Origin: Diplosphaera chodatii | Lineage: Eukaryota > Chlorophyta > Trebouxiophyceae > Prasiolales > Stichococcaceae | DNA: 64,000 bases | Direction: 5' to 3' | Assembly (NCBI GenBank): GCA_032358165.1 | Contig: JAALGY010000053.1 | Coordinates: 2,480,001 to 2,544,000, forward strand | Part shown: positions 35,001 through 45,787 of the stretch, in pieces | Position numbering within the stretch: the first letter of the stretch is position 1 | How the letters are laid out: each line of letters begins with the position of its first letter | Position numbers and translations under genes: made by a program | Notes under the pieces: generated by a model | What the model saw: only the letters and a program-made list of their open reading frames with translations | Told to the model about the DNA's origin: nothing | Database searches by the model: none

Positions 35001-35895
35001 GTGCGTGATGTCGTGGAAGGTCAGGCATACCTGCATGACAGTCGGCAGGGCTGCCATCCCTCGTAATGTTAGAGCAGTTGCGTTTGTGTCTGCACCAGTT
35101 GCTCGCTCCTGTCGGCCGCAGCCGTGACATCTTGAGCTTTGTGACAGCGGCAAAATATGCTGACCATTCTGATCTGTCCTTCTGCAGGGCGAGTTCCTGC
35201 ACAACATGCTGCAGGAGCCGCGCACCATCGTCAACGCCTGCGCCATCAACGAGGACAATGTCATGGTGACAGGCGGCGACAACGGCGCCCTCTGGTGCGC
35301 CCGTCTCATCTCTGAAACTTCTCATCGCACTCCAGACTTTTGCCAACTTGCAGTCACTGCTTCCCCTTCCTGCAAAGCGCATTGGTCATCTTATGGCCTT
35401 GTGTTGATTCGGCTTTGTCTGCATGTCTACTGTCCACATATGCTTCACCTGGTGTCATACTGTGACTCATCTCTGAGGCGTGCGGTGCTGCCACAGGGCA
35501 TACGACTGGAAGAGTGGCAACCGCTTCCAGCAGTACACATCGCCGGTGCAGCCGGGCTCCCTGGAGTCGGAGTCCGGCATCTTTGCGCTGACTTTTGACA
35601 AGTGCGCTCTGGGATCATCAGCAACATCATCAACACTTGCGCATGTTGGCCGTACACACAGCCAGCCTGCACTTGCTGAGGCTTGCCCAGGTGTGTGCAA
35701 GCAGTTTCCGGTGCCAAGCACCCTTCAGTGTGTGTTGCAAAGCCGGCATCGTGCCTCGCATGCAGGTCCGGCTCAAGGCTGGCGTCTGCCGAGGCGGACA
35801 AGACGGTGAAGATGTGGCGGGAGGACGAGGAGGCGACGCCCGAGACGCACCCCATCAACTTCCGCCCCCCGCGCGACATCATCAAGCGCTTCTGA
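32088..35895 (+). CDS. PRL1: PRL1/PLRG1 (Prp46) WD40 spliceosome protein
   Basis: Fourteen exons (32088-32239, 32383-32407, 32523-32734, 32874-32946, 33127-33251, 33485-33557, 33731-33787, 33919-34011, 34205-34333, 34607-34672, 34827-35000, 35188-35294, 35497-35601, 35766-35895) give 506 aa, close to the plant PRL1 length. The N-terminal part includes [18 protein letters not shown], and [20 protein letters not shown] leads into seven WD repeats, among them [84 protein letters not shown] and [11 protein letters not shown]. The end is [16 protein letters not shown], the family signature. PRL1 is a core part of the Prp19/NineTeen complex in pre-mRNA splicing and acts in the nucleus. Two of its introns need GC donors (32947 and 34012), each after AAG. 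Confidence 0.96.
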
Positions 35896-35999
35896 GCTGG
35901 CGCCACTCAACTGGATCGGCGGGCGCCTGTTGGTCGACATGAAGCGCTTCTGAGCCGGCACGGCTCGACCGGATCGGCGGGCGCCTGCTGGCCAGGAGG
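35884..35999 (+). repeat. 58-bp tandem duplication of the PRL1 3' end
   Basis: Two adjacent units (starting at 35884 and 35942) share aagcgcttctgag and ggatcggcgggcgcctg with a period of 58 bp and about 85% identity. The first unit carries the last PRL1 codons and stop. The second repeats the same codons and stop just downstream. Confidence 0.85.
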
Positions 36000-37176
36000 G
36001 GCCGTGTACAGGAGGAGGCATGCCCCCGCCGGCCAGCAGCATGCTCAGCTGTGCCACGGCAGCCCCGCAGGCACTGCTGAGGTGGATGTGAGGTCGCTGC
36101 TGTTTACATTCCAGCTGTGGCACGGGGTGAGCAGCAGCGTCAGGCAGCGCCATTCGGGATGCGGAACCATCTTGAGCATGCGAGTCTGGTTGTGGTGTTC
36201 AGGGTACGGTGTGACACGAAAGTTGCGGCATTGTCGTTTAGCCGTAGTCCAACAACTCATGCTTACAATTGCATCAGACACAGGAACCAATCACGGCAAT
36301 TGTAAACCAAACTTCAAGAATGCTGGACCGGCAAGCATGCACATGTCAGGCAGGTACATAGGCAGGCAAGCACCATACAGCAGGCATGTAGGTAAGCAAA
36401 ACGAACCAACCCAAATCGACACCAGGCTACGAGTGGCTCCAGAGGCCTGATGTTGGTTTGAGCCCGTTCTGAGTCCAAACGATATACAGCAATCCGAGTC
36501 CACGTACAGCCACCACACAATCCGCTGAAGGGACAGCGGCAATGACAGGCAGATGTGCATGTGCAAGTCATCCCATCACAAATATAGCGCCGCCAGCAAC
36601 CAACGTGAAAACCTCATCCCAAGACTGCAAGTATGCCATGCAAAGTATACATACAGATGCTTTCCCCGGGCCTGCAACCCCTGTTGGCAGCCCCAAAACC
36701 CCCGACCAAACCAACCAGACTCCATCGCAAGTACAAACAATCTGCCACCGCCCCAAGACATGGTGCGGCGTGATCTTGCCCTCTCCATATTCAGGATGCT
36801 GTCACCGTGACTGACAAGACATGCTCTCCCTGATCGGGCAGCGTCAAGATCTGAATCCCACAATGGTGCTTCAGTTGTTGGCCAAGGTTGCCATTCCGAT
36901 GAGCGCCAGCGCGGTGCTGCTTGGATCTCCGTGAAGAGGTGGAAGGCCTCGAGCCAGGAGTTCTGCAGGTGCACCCCATGTACTGCTGTACATGTGGCAC
37001 GCAAAGCGCAATGCCGAGGTCAATTGCTGCGCTTTCTGCAAATTACTTCGAGGTGATGCCCGCCACATACTGGGGGCCTTCCAGGCTGCAAGTGCCGCGG
37101 GAGCCAGTCTGCCTGCTGCGTCTGTATACTTCCAGGTTTGCCGCCAGATAGGTGCTGGCCGCTGCTGTAAACAACA
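36000..37176. other. Convergent intergenic region, PRL1 and RWP-RK genes
   Basis: About 1.2 kb of lower GC with no exon-like stretch. It probably holds 3' UTRs. Confidence 0.4.
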
Positions 37177-40100
37177 TCATGATTGTCCCGGTCGCTTGCC
37201 TGGTGCATTGATCTTGCCGCCACGTGATGATCTATCTCTAAGCTTGATGCTGCTTCGCAGCCGACTCTGCTGCTGCATGGTTGCTGCTGGCCCACTCGGT
37301 GTTGCACTGCCGCCGCTGCCTGCTGCCACCCCCGCTGCAGGGAGACCACTGCTACAGGGGCGGCTGCGCATGAATACTCCCATTGCTGTCAATCTGTTCC
37401 CGACAGTTGGACCCCAGCTACCACCGCTCTTGCTGCCACACGCCTTTGTCACTACTGGCCAGGTGGAATCTGGGGAACTCCTTGTCATCTAGCATACCGT
37501 CTCCTGTCCGCTGCGACACCAGAGTGCACGCCACATGCGGACAGGAGACGGCCTGAGCATGGGGTGTAGCGGCGCCCGATCTGACACTCCGCTGAAGGCT
37601 GCCGGCATCAGTCGGGCGCGGATGCTACTAGCTGCTGGCACGCCACTGCTTATAACTGCTGACTATTGCAGCGCACTTGCGCACAGGGCAAGTGCGCTGC
37701 AGCTGCCACTAGCTGCGGCTGCGCAAGCTCCAGCGGGCAGCCGCTCAGTTGCGGGGGATGTGCTGCAGCTGGATTGCAGCTGGCGCCGTCATGGGTGGCT
37801 CACTGTGATCTCGGCCGACCTCAGGCGCATCGGTCCCCCCCTGCAGTGTTGGCAGTGTTACCGTTGTCACTGTAGTGGCCGAATGTTGACACTGTCATTG
37901 CGAGAAGGAGGAAAAGGCAACTGGGCATGTGCATGATATGTGGACGACATTGTCCAGTCTCTCAGACTCACCCCGCCATTGTCGGATGCAGTGAGGCTGC
38001 AGCTGCCGCCAGTGGACGCAGCAGCGGAGGCAGCTGCCGCCTTGTTCGCTGCAGCGCGCGCGGCAGCGGCTGCTGCAGCGGCAGGGCCCCGCCCAGCGAT
38101 GCACGCTGACGGGAGGCTGCCCACCGCCGCGGTGAAGGCACCCAGCGGCGTCGACGGCTTGAAGGCGCCAAACATGCCCAGCTCGTTCATGGGGCCATCT
38201 GCGCAGCAGCAGCAGCATGTTTGAGCAGCATATGTGGATACTTGTCACGACACAAACTTGGGTGTGAGCTGGCACAGGGCCACCCACACCTGTACGCTCG
38301 AAACCTGGAGGCTACAGGTGGATGTCTGGCAAGCAGAGGATCTTGCAGCACAACATGCCACCAGCGGCCAGAGGCACACGCACCATTCATGCACCCGCTG
38401 CGAATGCCTATGACAGCACACGGAGGCAACGCAGCCTTGTACTCATGTATGTGCATGCATAGAGTCGGCACGCACCGTCCTCGCCGCGGACCAGGTCCAT
38501 GTCCTCCGGAGCCAGAGCAGCCGCTGACGCCTCGTCGCCATCCAGTGCAAAGTTGGCGAGCGCCTCCAGAGAGGCGGCGGCCGACTTGGGGATCGCCACC
38601 TTGCACTTCACGCCGCCAGCCTGCACGATGGCAACATGAATGTGCCATTCAAGCTGCTGTCTATAGTCACTACAGTCCTGTGCAGCGAGCACCGGATGCA
38701 TCTGTCATCACCACAGATGGTAAAGCAGGCAAATCAGTGCTTCAGCAGATGCAAGCGGTTCCAACATCAACAATGTGTAAATTCACGCAGCTGCTCCAGG
38801 AAGATCTGCACTACCAAGACCACTAGTGCACCTTGGCGGCGCCGCGCTTGGCGGCGTTGAGCTTGTTGATCTTGTAGTTGAGCTTGAAGACCGCCTGCCG
38901 GTAGCGCTTGAACGCGGGGCCCAGGTCCTCCCCTGTTGAGCCGTCCAGCGAGGCGGCCGCCTGCTCCAGCAGCCGCAGCACCTTGTCCTTGGACGTGAAG
39001 TCCATGTCCTGCGAACAGGAAATTTCTTTTGGTCAGGCGTGGGTTGACGGTTGCACGTCTGCAGGCATTGCGCACCCAAGCATGGCTCATCACGCCCACA
39101 TCCGTCTCAATGTGCCAAGCAGCATGTCGAGCAGCGCGGCGCTCAAGTGTGCTGGCGGCAAGGGGTCAGCCCACGACACAGACTGTGCTCGGTGCCAATG
39201 GCTTGATGCACGCTCGACTGCTGCATCATGGTGAGCACATGGCAGCATCCGCTCGGCATCTGCTCAGATGTGGAGGTCAGCTGCCACGTACATTGAGGTA
39301 CAGCTTGGTCTGCTCCACCACGTTGCGCAGGGACTGGCGCTTGCGGTACGGCCAGCGGGCAAGGCCGATCGTGCGGCACACCCGCTTCAGCACGCTCAGC
39401 CCGATGCCCAGCTGCGCCGCCGCCTCCTGCGTCAATGGCAACTGGGGTTAGTCAGGAATCAAGACGTCCTGCAACACATAAGTGTGCGGGCACCGTGCAC
39501 GTGTCGGGCTTCTGGCTTGTGAGAAACCTGGCACATGCAGCACAGCATGTTGCGGTCGTCGACTAGTCCTACTACGTCCTGCTGAATGATGTAGCATGAC
39601 ACCCGACACTGCCACCACATGAAGCTGACGAGTGTGAACGACCTGGATGGGCATGTCGAAGTAGCCGCCGTCCTTCAGCATGTCCTGCGTGATGTGGGCA
39701 TACTCCCCCGCCCGCCGACCCGCCCGCCTGGCAGCGGCCGCAGCGTCATCCGCCGCAAGCAGCGCCTGCGGGAACAGCACTCCATGATTTTGACAGGAAA
39801 CGGTGGACCAAAGGCACAGTCATACACTTCATATTGTCATGCCTTTGCTGACACTGCTGACAGGATGGCAGCAAAGCATCATGTGATGCCCTCGACTCTT
39901 CGGCCCAGTCAATTGTGCGAGGAAGGTAGGCAGTATGGTGAGCACGTGCGGACAACTCAGCCAGACATCATGTTGGAACACCACAAGTCTCCTAGACGTT
40001 CAACCTCATCACCTCTGCAAAGCACATCACTTGGCGACAATACCCTTCAGAGTTCTTGCACACCGAGGCGGGGCGGCGGTTGAGCGCGGCGGCCCGCCGG

Positions 40101-43100
40101 GGCGGCGCGCCCTCCCGGCCGCTGACGCCCACACCGTGGCGGAAGCCGCAGGGCAGCCCCAGCTCGGCCTCCGGCACTAGCTCCGCCACATCCAGGAACA
40201 GGGACTCCGCCTCATGGAAGCCGTCTGCAAGTCGTGCAGCAAGGTTTGAAGCGGGTCCGAGGATGGCACACAGACGTGCAGTCAAGGCAGGAGCAAGATG
40301 CACATGCCGGCGTCCGTCACATATACATACACCTCTGTTGAAGTAGGTGCCACTGACGCACAGCATGACTGCTGGTGGTCAAGTCCTCTCAGCGATGGTG
40401 TGTCAGCACGGCGGGAGCAGTGCCAGCTCACCCTGGGATGACATGGCGGAGTTGGAGCGGCTGCAGCGGCGGCGCTTGGCCGGGTGCGCCCAGGGACCCG
40501 CGTTGCCGCCGCCCTCGCCGCAGAACACGTCCGTCAGGCTGCCGGCCGACAGCCGGCTGTGCATGTCGGCGGACCCATGGCTCAGGCCGCGCGGCTTGCC
40601 CAGCTGCGTACATTGGAGCACACCAGCGACGTCAGTCCCGCTGAGAAGACAGCCCTGGGCTGCTGAGCGGTGCGCAGGAGGCTGCATGCTGAGTGCAGGC
40701 TGCCTTGAGGTGTACCACGGCGATGGTGACATGTCGTATTAGCAGCATGACGATGCATGCAGGTCGTACGAATGTGAACGACACAGCTGTTGTACTCATA
40801 CACAGCACAGTACAAGCGTCATGGCTGGCAGGTCAGCAGGGCACCCCATAGTGCTTGCAGCTGCGAGCCGCAGCCATGCTGCACTTTTCGGCACAGGCCA
40901 TACAGCTTGGCGTTCCAGAGTCACTCACACTTCGGGCGGTCATCGAGCCGTGCAAAGCACTGCCGCTTTGATGCTGAAAGCCTCAGCGGACAGCCGCACT
41001 TAGCGAGACAACAGAGCATCAACGCTCACAAAGCTTCCTGCTCACCACGACCATGGTGCGGCCTGGGATGATGCGGCGGGAGGAGGTGCCGGCGGAAGCA
41101 GCAGGCGCCGCCGCAGCAGCGGCCGCCCCGGTCGCGCTCCCCGCGCAGCTGTGCTCCGCCAGCAGCGCCTCCATGCTCGGCAGCCCCTCGCCACCCGCGC
41201 CTGCACACGGAAGCGCATATCAGTGCGAAAGCGCCTGGTGAACGTGGTCATCCATACTTCTGAGGGCTGCAGCGGCAAGTGTTGCAGTAGGCCAGCCTGG
41301 CCGCCGTGTGAGGCAAGTGAGGTTTCAAGTCGATGCATGAAAGCCGTAACCGACACCTCACTCTGGGTGCAAGGCCGCGGGGCAGCTCACCGTCGTTGGC
41401 AGCGATGTTGATGCCGCTCATGCAACTGATGGCGCGGCTGATGCCCAAGCCGTCCTCGAGCCCGCCGTCCGTCACAATGCCGATGTCCACCGCCAGGCCG
41501 TCCGCGGCGCCGAAGCCATGGCAGAGGCTCGGAGTCGCCCCAGGGTGGCCGGACCCGAGCGCCTCCACGCACTGGCGTAGCGCACGGGTCGACGGGGATT
41601 GGGGGTTGGCGGCGCCGCCGCCCACCCCGTAGCGGCTGCCCTGCAGGTCGAAGGCGTGCTGCCCCGTGTCGCTGCCGCCGGAGCACGACAGCGAGGCCGT
41701 CAGCGGCGGGCTGTGCATGTGGCGGCTGGCCGACCAGGTGCGGACGTGGTCGGCGCCGTAGCCATGATGAGCGCTGCCGCCACGGCTGTGGGGCTGCGGT
41801 TCGCGGCCCGCAGCCTGCTGGGGCGGCAGCGACAGCTCCGCACCTGCCGCCAGGCCGCCGCAGGCGATGAACGCCGCCAGATCCAGGTCCCCCACCTGCA
41901 GAATGTGACCACCGCAGGCCTGGATCGGCCCATGTGAAGATACTGGGACTCCACCAGTCAAACCCCAATACATGCTGAAACAACCTGGCCCGCAGCTCAC
42001 CCTGCTGATGCCGTTGTCGACTCCCTGACCAAGACCCAATATAGTTGTGCGGTATATTGAGGTGGTACTGGCAGAGGCAGGGCGGCTGCCGGTGATCGTC
42101 TCAAGGGGCAGCTGACGCTGCTGGTGAGGGGCGCAGCATTGCGCATTCACGCAGTGCAGCCCAGTAGTGCGATGGAAGGGGCAGCAGCCAGCACCAGCAA
42201 GCACACAGGGCGCTTACCGGCACGTCTGGGATGGCGGTGCACTGCGTCGACGCATTGGCGGCTGGCGCAGAGTAGCCGTGCGGGGCGCCAGCGCCGCGCT
42301 CATGCAGGAGACCACCTGAGCATGCACACAACAAGTTCAGCCACCAGAAGGTGCGTTGCGTCGGAATAGGCGTCCAGTATGTGTGACGCGCAGCGGCCAT
42401 GCAGGATGTGTACCAGCAGGTTAAGGGGACCAGTCGCACGCTCGGCCAGGGTGGGCTGCCGATTTGCTGGTATCATGCACGTCCCAACAGTCACATGCAC
42501 GCACGAAGCAGAGTGCGCAGGACGTCTGGAGGGATGTACCTGTGAATGGCGATGTGACGCACAGCGGGGATGCGCAGGCCCGATCGGGCATGCCGTCCGC
42601 CGTGCTCGCATTCGAGCGCGAGGAGTGCTGCGGCTCAACCGCCTGAGAGGGGCCGCCGCAGCCGCCCTTCGCAGGCGACCCGCAATACTGCATCACCTGC
42701 GCACGCCGCACATGTCATGCTCTAGCACACGGCAGGTCGGCAGCCTGCGGGAGGGGAGGCCGCGCCCTGCTAGGCAACAAACACGCGAGCACAGAGCGCA
42801 GGAGTGGCTGCGGCAGCGCCAGATGCGCGGATCTGAGCACGGCAGTACAGTGTTGGTGTTTGCCACGTTTCGGCAGATAGGCAGCATGTGGGGGTGGCCC
42901 CCGATGGCTGCTGCGGGGCACAAGACACGCCTGGCCGGCGCTGTGTCGGGTACTCACGCTCACAGGAGGGTGCTGTGGCGTTGCGTGGTGTGTCAACCCG
43001 AGCCACCCGCCGCCGAGGCCGCCGATGCAGGGCGCCAAGCAAAGCCGGTTGTTGAGCGCCTCCGCCTCCAGCTCCGCCGTCGCGCAGTGCAGCGGCAGCA

Positions 43101-43140
43101 GCGGCGCCAGCAGCAGCGGCGTCTCCGCCTTGGCCGACAT
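37177..43140 (-). CDS. RWP-RK domain transcription factor
   Basis: Thirteen exons (42964-43140, 42540-42696, 42218-42315, 41391-41895, 41046-41200, 40432-40603, 40064-40224, 39643-39765, 39292-39426, 38832-39008, 38476-38620, 37972-38198, 37177-37488) give 847 aa with every phase compatible. The RWP-RK domain is in exons 8-9: ITQDMLKDGGYFDMPIQ, EAAAQLGIGLSVLKRVCRTI, then GLARWPYRKRQSL with the invariant RWPxRK core. This family (NIN-like, RKD, MID, NIT2) binds DNA and controls nitrogen responses and gamete fate in plants and green algae. The next exon adds a helical block (FKRYRQAVFKLNYKINKLN). The rest is low-complexity Gly/Ser/Ala sequence with an NLS-like AKRRRCSR in exon 6. No PB1 domain is visible. 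The last exon and the ATG at 43140 are the weakest parts; further 5' exons are possible. Confidence 0.82.
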
Positions 43141-45787
43141 GTCGCGGCCTGCGATCGCAAGATCTGGGTCCCACACTGATCGGGCACCGTGCGCGTCACA
43201 TGATGATGACAAGCCTGCAGCCCTGGCACCGCCGATGCACGCGAATGCAGCTGCAAATCTGCCAGTGGCTGTAGAGGCACCACATTGTCACGCTGCATGC
43301 GAAGTCTGCTCGCCAGCCTCGCCCTGCCGGAGCAAGGCCTGACATTCCTGGCGACATATGTACATCTCGACCAGTGCACCCCAATCTCGAACCCCAAGTT
43401 ACTGGCCTCTATTGCTCGATTTTGATGGCACACGGACGCCACAAGTGGTCAACACAAAGGTTTACTGCCTGCTCACACGGCGAGGGCATGTGTCAGGTGA
43501 CGGAGTCGTGCAGGTTCATGCAAGGCTGTCTTGCACGGAGATCAAGCGTCGGCTAGCGGCTGGCGCCGTACCAGCATCAGCATGTATATACAGAAGATCA
43601 GTTTGATGGACTCTGCGAGCGCGGCGCCATCTCAACACTGCGACTGAGCGCACTGAGCACCGTGGTAGCTTTATCTGTCAGACAGCATATGTGTGCAGAC
43701 GCGGCCCTGCGTGCGGAACATAGTGCCCGCTTGCAAGGCAGTCTTAAGGCTTTCAGACGCGATGATCACCGTTTCCGAGCACTCCAAGATGGTATGTTCT
43801 GACACCGCGGCCCCAGCCAGCCTCCAACCCTCGTGCAACCCATCAGCTTGCGCTGGGCAACGTGAGGCAGCACGTGCAGCGCGAAGCCTCAGACACATGA
43901 CCACGATCCTACAGGCAATCATAAATCAATGCTGCGGCACAGCAACATGCTTAGGCTGCGCTTCGAGCTGGGAGACGACTTGTCAGACAGAAGCTGCCGT
44001 CCGAGGACCTCACGGTCAAATGTCATCAAGAGGTGCAGAGCTTGCAGGAGACCAGCGCTGTTCCGGTAAGATGCGTGAAGCACTAAAGGTACCATTCAAA
44101 GCTATCTCAGGCAGTCTAGTCGCCACCCTCCTTCGGTGCAGCTCCGGTGTCTCCAGACATCGGAGAACACCTGCGCCCGACTAATGCTCACCGGCGGGCT
44201 GCCGCAATGCTCACAACCATACCTTAAAATCTTTCATACGTACCTGTCGGCTGTGGGTGCGAGACATGGCTGGGAAGCTGCACACCTGGGAGGCTCCCTG
44301 GATGATGCAGCGCCCGCAGCTCTGGGCCGCCTGCTCGCTGACCGGCGGCGGTGTCGAGGCCTGGCTGCGTCTGAGGCAGAACCGCGTGTCCAGCTGACCG
44401 CCGATCGGAGGAACGATGGTCTGGGTGCTCTGCGCTGTTGGGTTGCATGGGTAACTTCGACTCGGGCCGAGCTCCAGAACAACAGGCAGGACAGTGAACC
44501 ATCCACGTTTTCCCCCCAGGTGGCGGGAATCGACCAGGTGTAGTGCCAAGCTGGACTGCTTCGCTGCCTCAAACACCACTGCACGGCCATGCACACAGAA
44601 TCTGCCTGATAACGGCCGGTGGGGCCACACCCCACGCCACTCCATCAGCAGTTCTGTTGAACACACACTGCGCATGGCCCTTCCATGCAAGCGCCACCAC
44701 CCTCTATCTATAGGTCTGTACTGTGCCACCACTTGTTGGCGTTGTCCTGCCGGCTGCTAGCTGTCTGCAGAGCACAACTGGCAGATGCTCTCCGTTTGGT
44801 CACAGGCCTGTGGTGTACCCCGCGCCGATCCTGCAGCGCTTTGGCTGTTGGGCCCAAATCATGTGCCACTCAGCTGTAGCTTACACCTTGCTCTCACCTC
44901 GCTGACTACATATACTGCACGTCCATATGCCCTGGCATATGCCAGCGAGGGCAGGTGCACAATGCAGCCGATGAAGCCGACATACAGCTGCGCCAAGTGC
45001 ACACCTCACTGGCAGCCACAAGACGGACATGCACTTATCGTCCACAGCATCCGACAACGTTTCATCACACACACTCATGCTGCCCTCTCAATCAACGGCA
45101 CATTACAGTCAACGACACGGCGCGCTGTAAGGGGACCACCATGCCGCCAAATGAAAGGGGCTCTCCACCGCGCCGCCAAAGGGCATGGCACTGATAGAAG
45201 GTGCCGTCCGCAGCCGCAGCAGCACAGAAAGTGCACTGATGCCAGCAGCAGGTTGACAAGTCACCGCCTGCGCAACGGTCAGCAACGCAGGTGGACCTTG
45301 ACAGCAGCAAGGTTGCTTCTGCTGGCCAGAGGTGCTTCCTGCAGCCATGGCCCAGTCATGCCAGTCAAGCACCGTGCGTCAAGGATCCGCGCCACTTCCA
45401 GATGTCCACCGTGCCCATTTCACGCTAGTACAGAGGGATTCATTTGTGCAGGTTTGCTCTGCGGGCCTGACAATCTTCTGCCATTGAAGTCATGTGCTGA
45501 GTTGGTCAGCTCTTGTAAGTGGGTGAAGTCAGCGTGCGCTGTGCGCTGAGGCAGGCAACGTTTCTAGAGTCGTCCTGGCGTCCTGCTCGTAACAACAGAC
45601 AGTCTGACAGCTGAAAACCGCTCTGTAGTCCGGGGGCCAGGTCCCAGATCCTCCTGTGGAGCCAGCTTCGGGGGGCCCTGCGGGCACACCCCGTGTGCCA
45701 GCCAGCACATCAGAATAACTTCCTGTGGTAAATAATCAACGTGGGCCTGCCTCGCACGCGGGGTTTGCGCTGCCCAGGCCTGGTAGC
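43141..45787. other. Unresolved 2.6 kb between RWP-RK and ELMO genes
   Basis: This holds the divergent promoters and perhaps further exons. Candidate plus-strand exons are 43757-43791 (ending SEHSKM before GTATGT) and 43955-44065 (KLPSEDLTVKCHQEVQ, before GTAAG). A minus-strand candidate is 44244-44429 (CGRCIIQGASQVCSFPAMSR, before GTACGT). The plus and minus candidates may belong to different genes or be false. From 44.5 to 45.8 kb nothing was seen. Confidence 0.3.
44244..44429 (-). other. Candidate coding exon, possibly a 5' exon of the RWP-RK gene
   Basis: A 62-codon open stretch bounded by a CAG acceptor and a strong GTACGT donor, GC-rich, encoding among others GGQLDTRFCLRRSQA and QSCGRCIIQGASQVC. 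It cannot be joined directly to the 43140 exon in frame, so at least one further exon would be needed. No family recognised. Confidence 0.3.
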
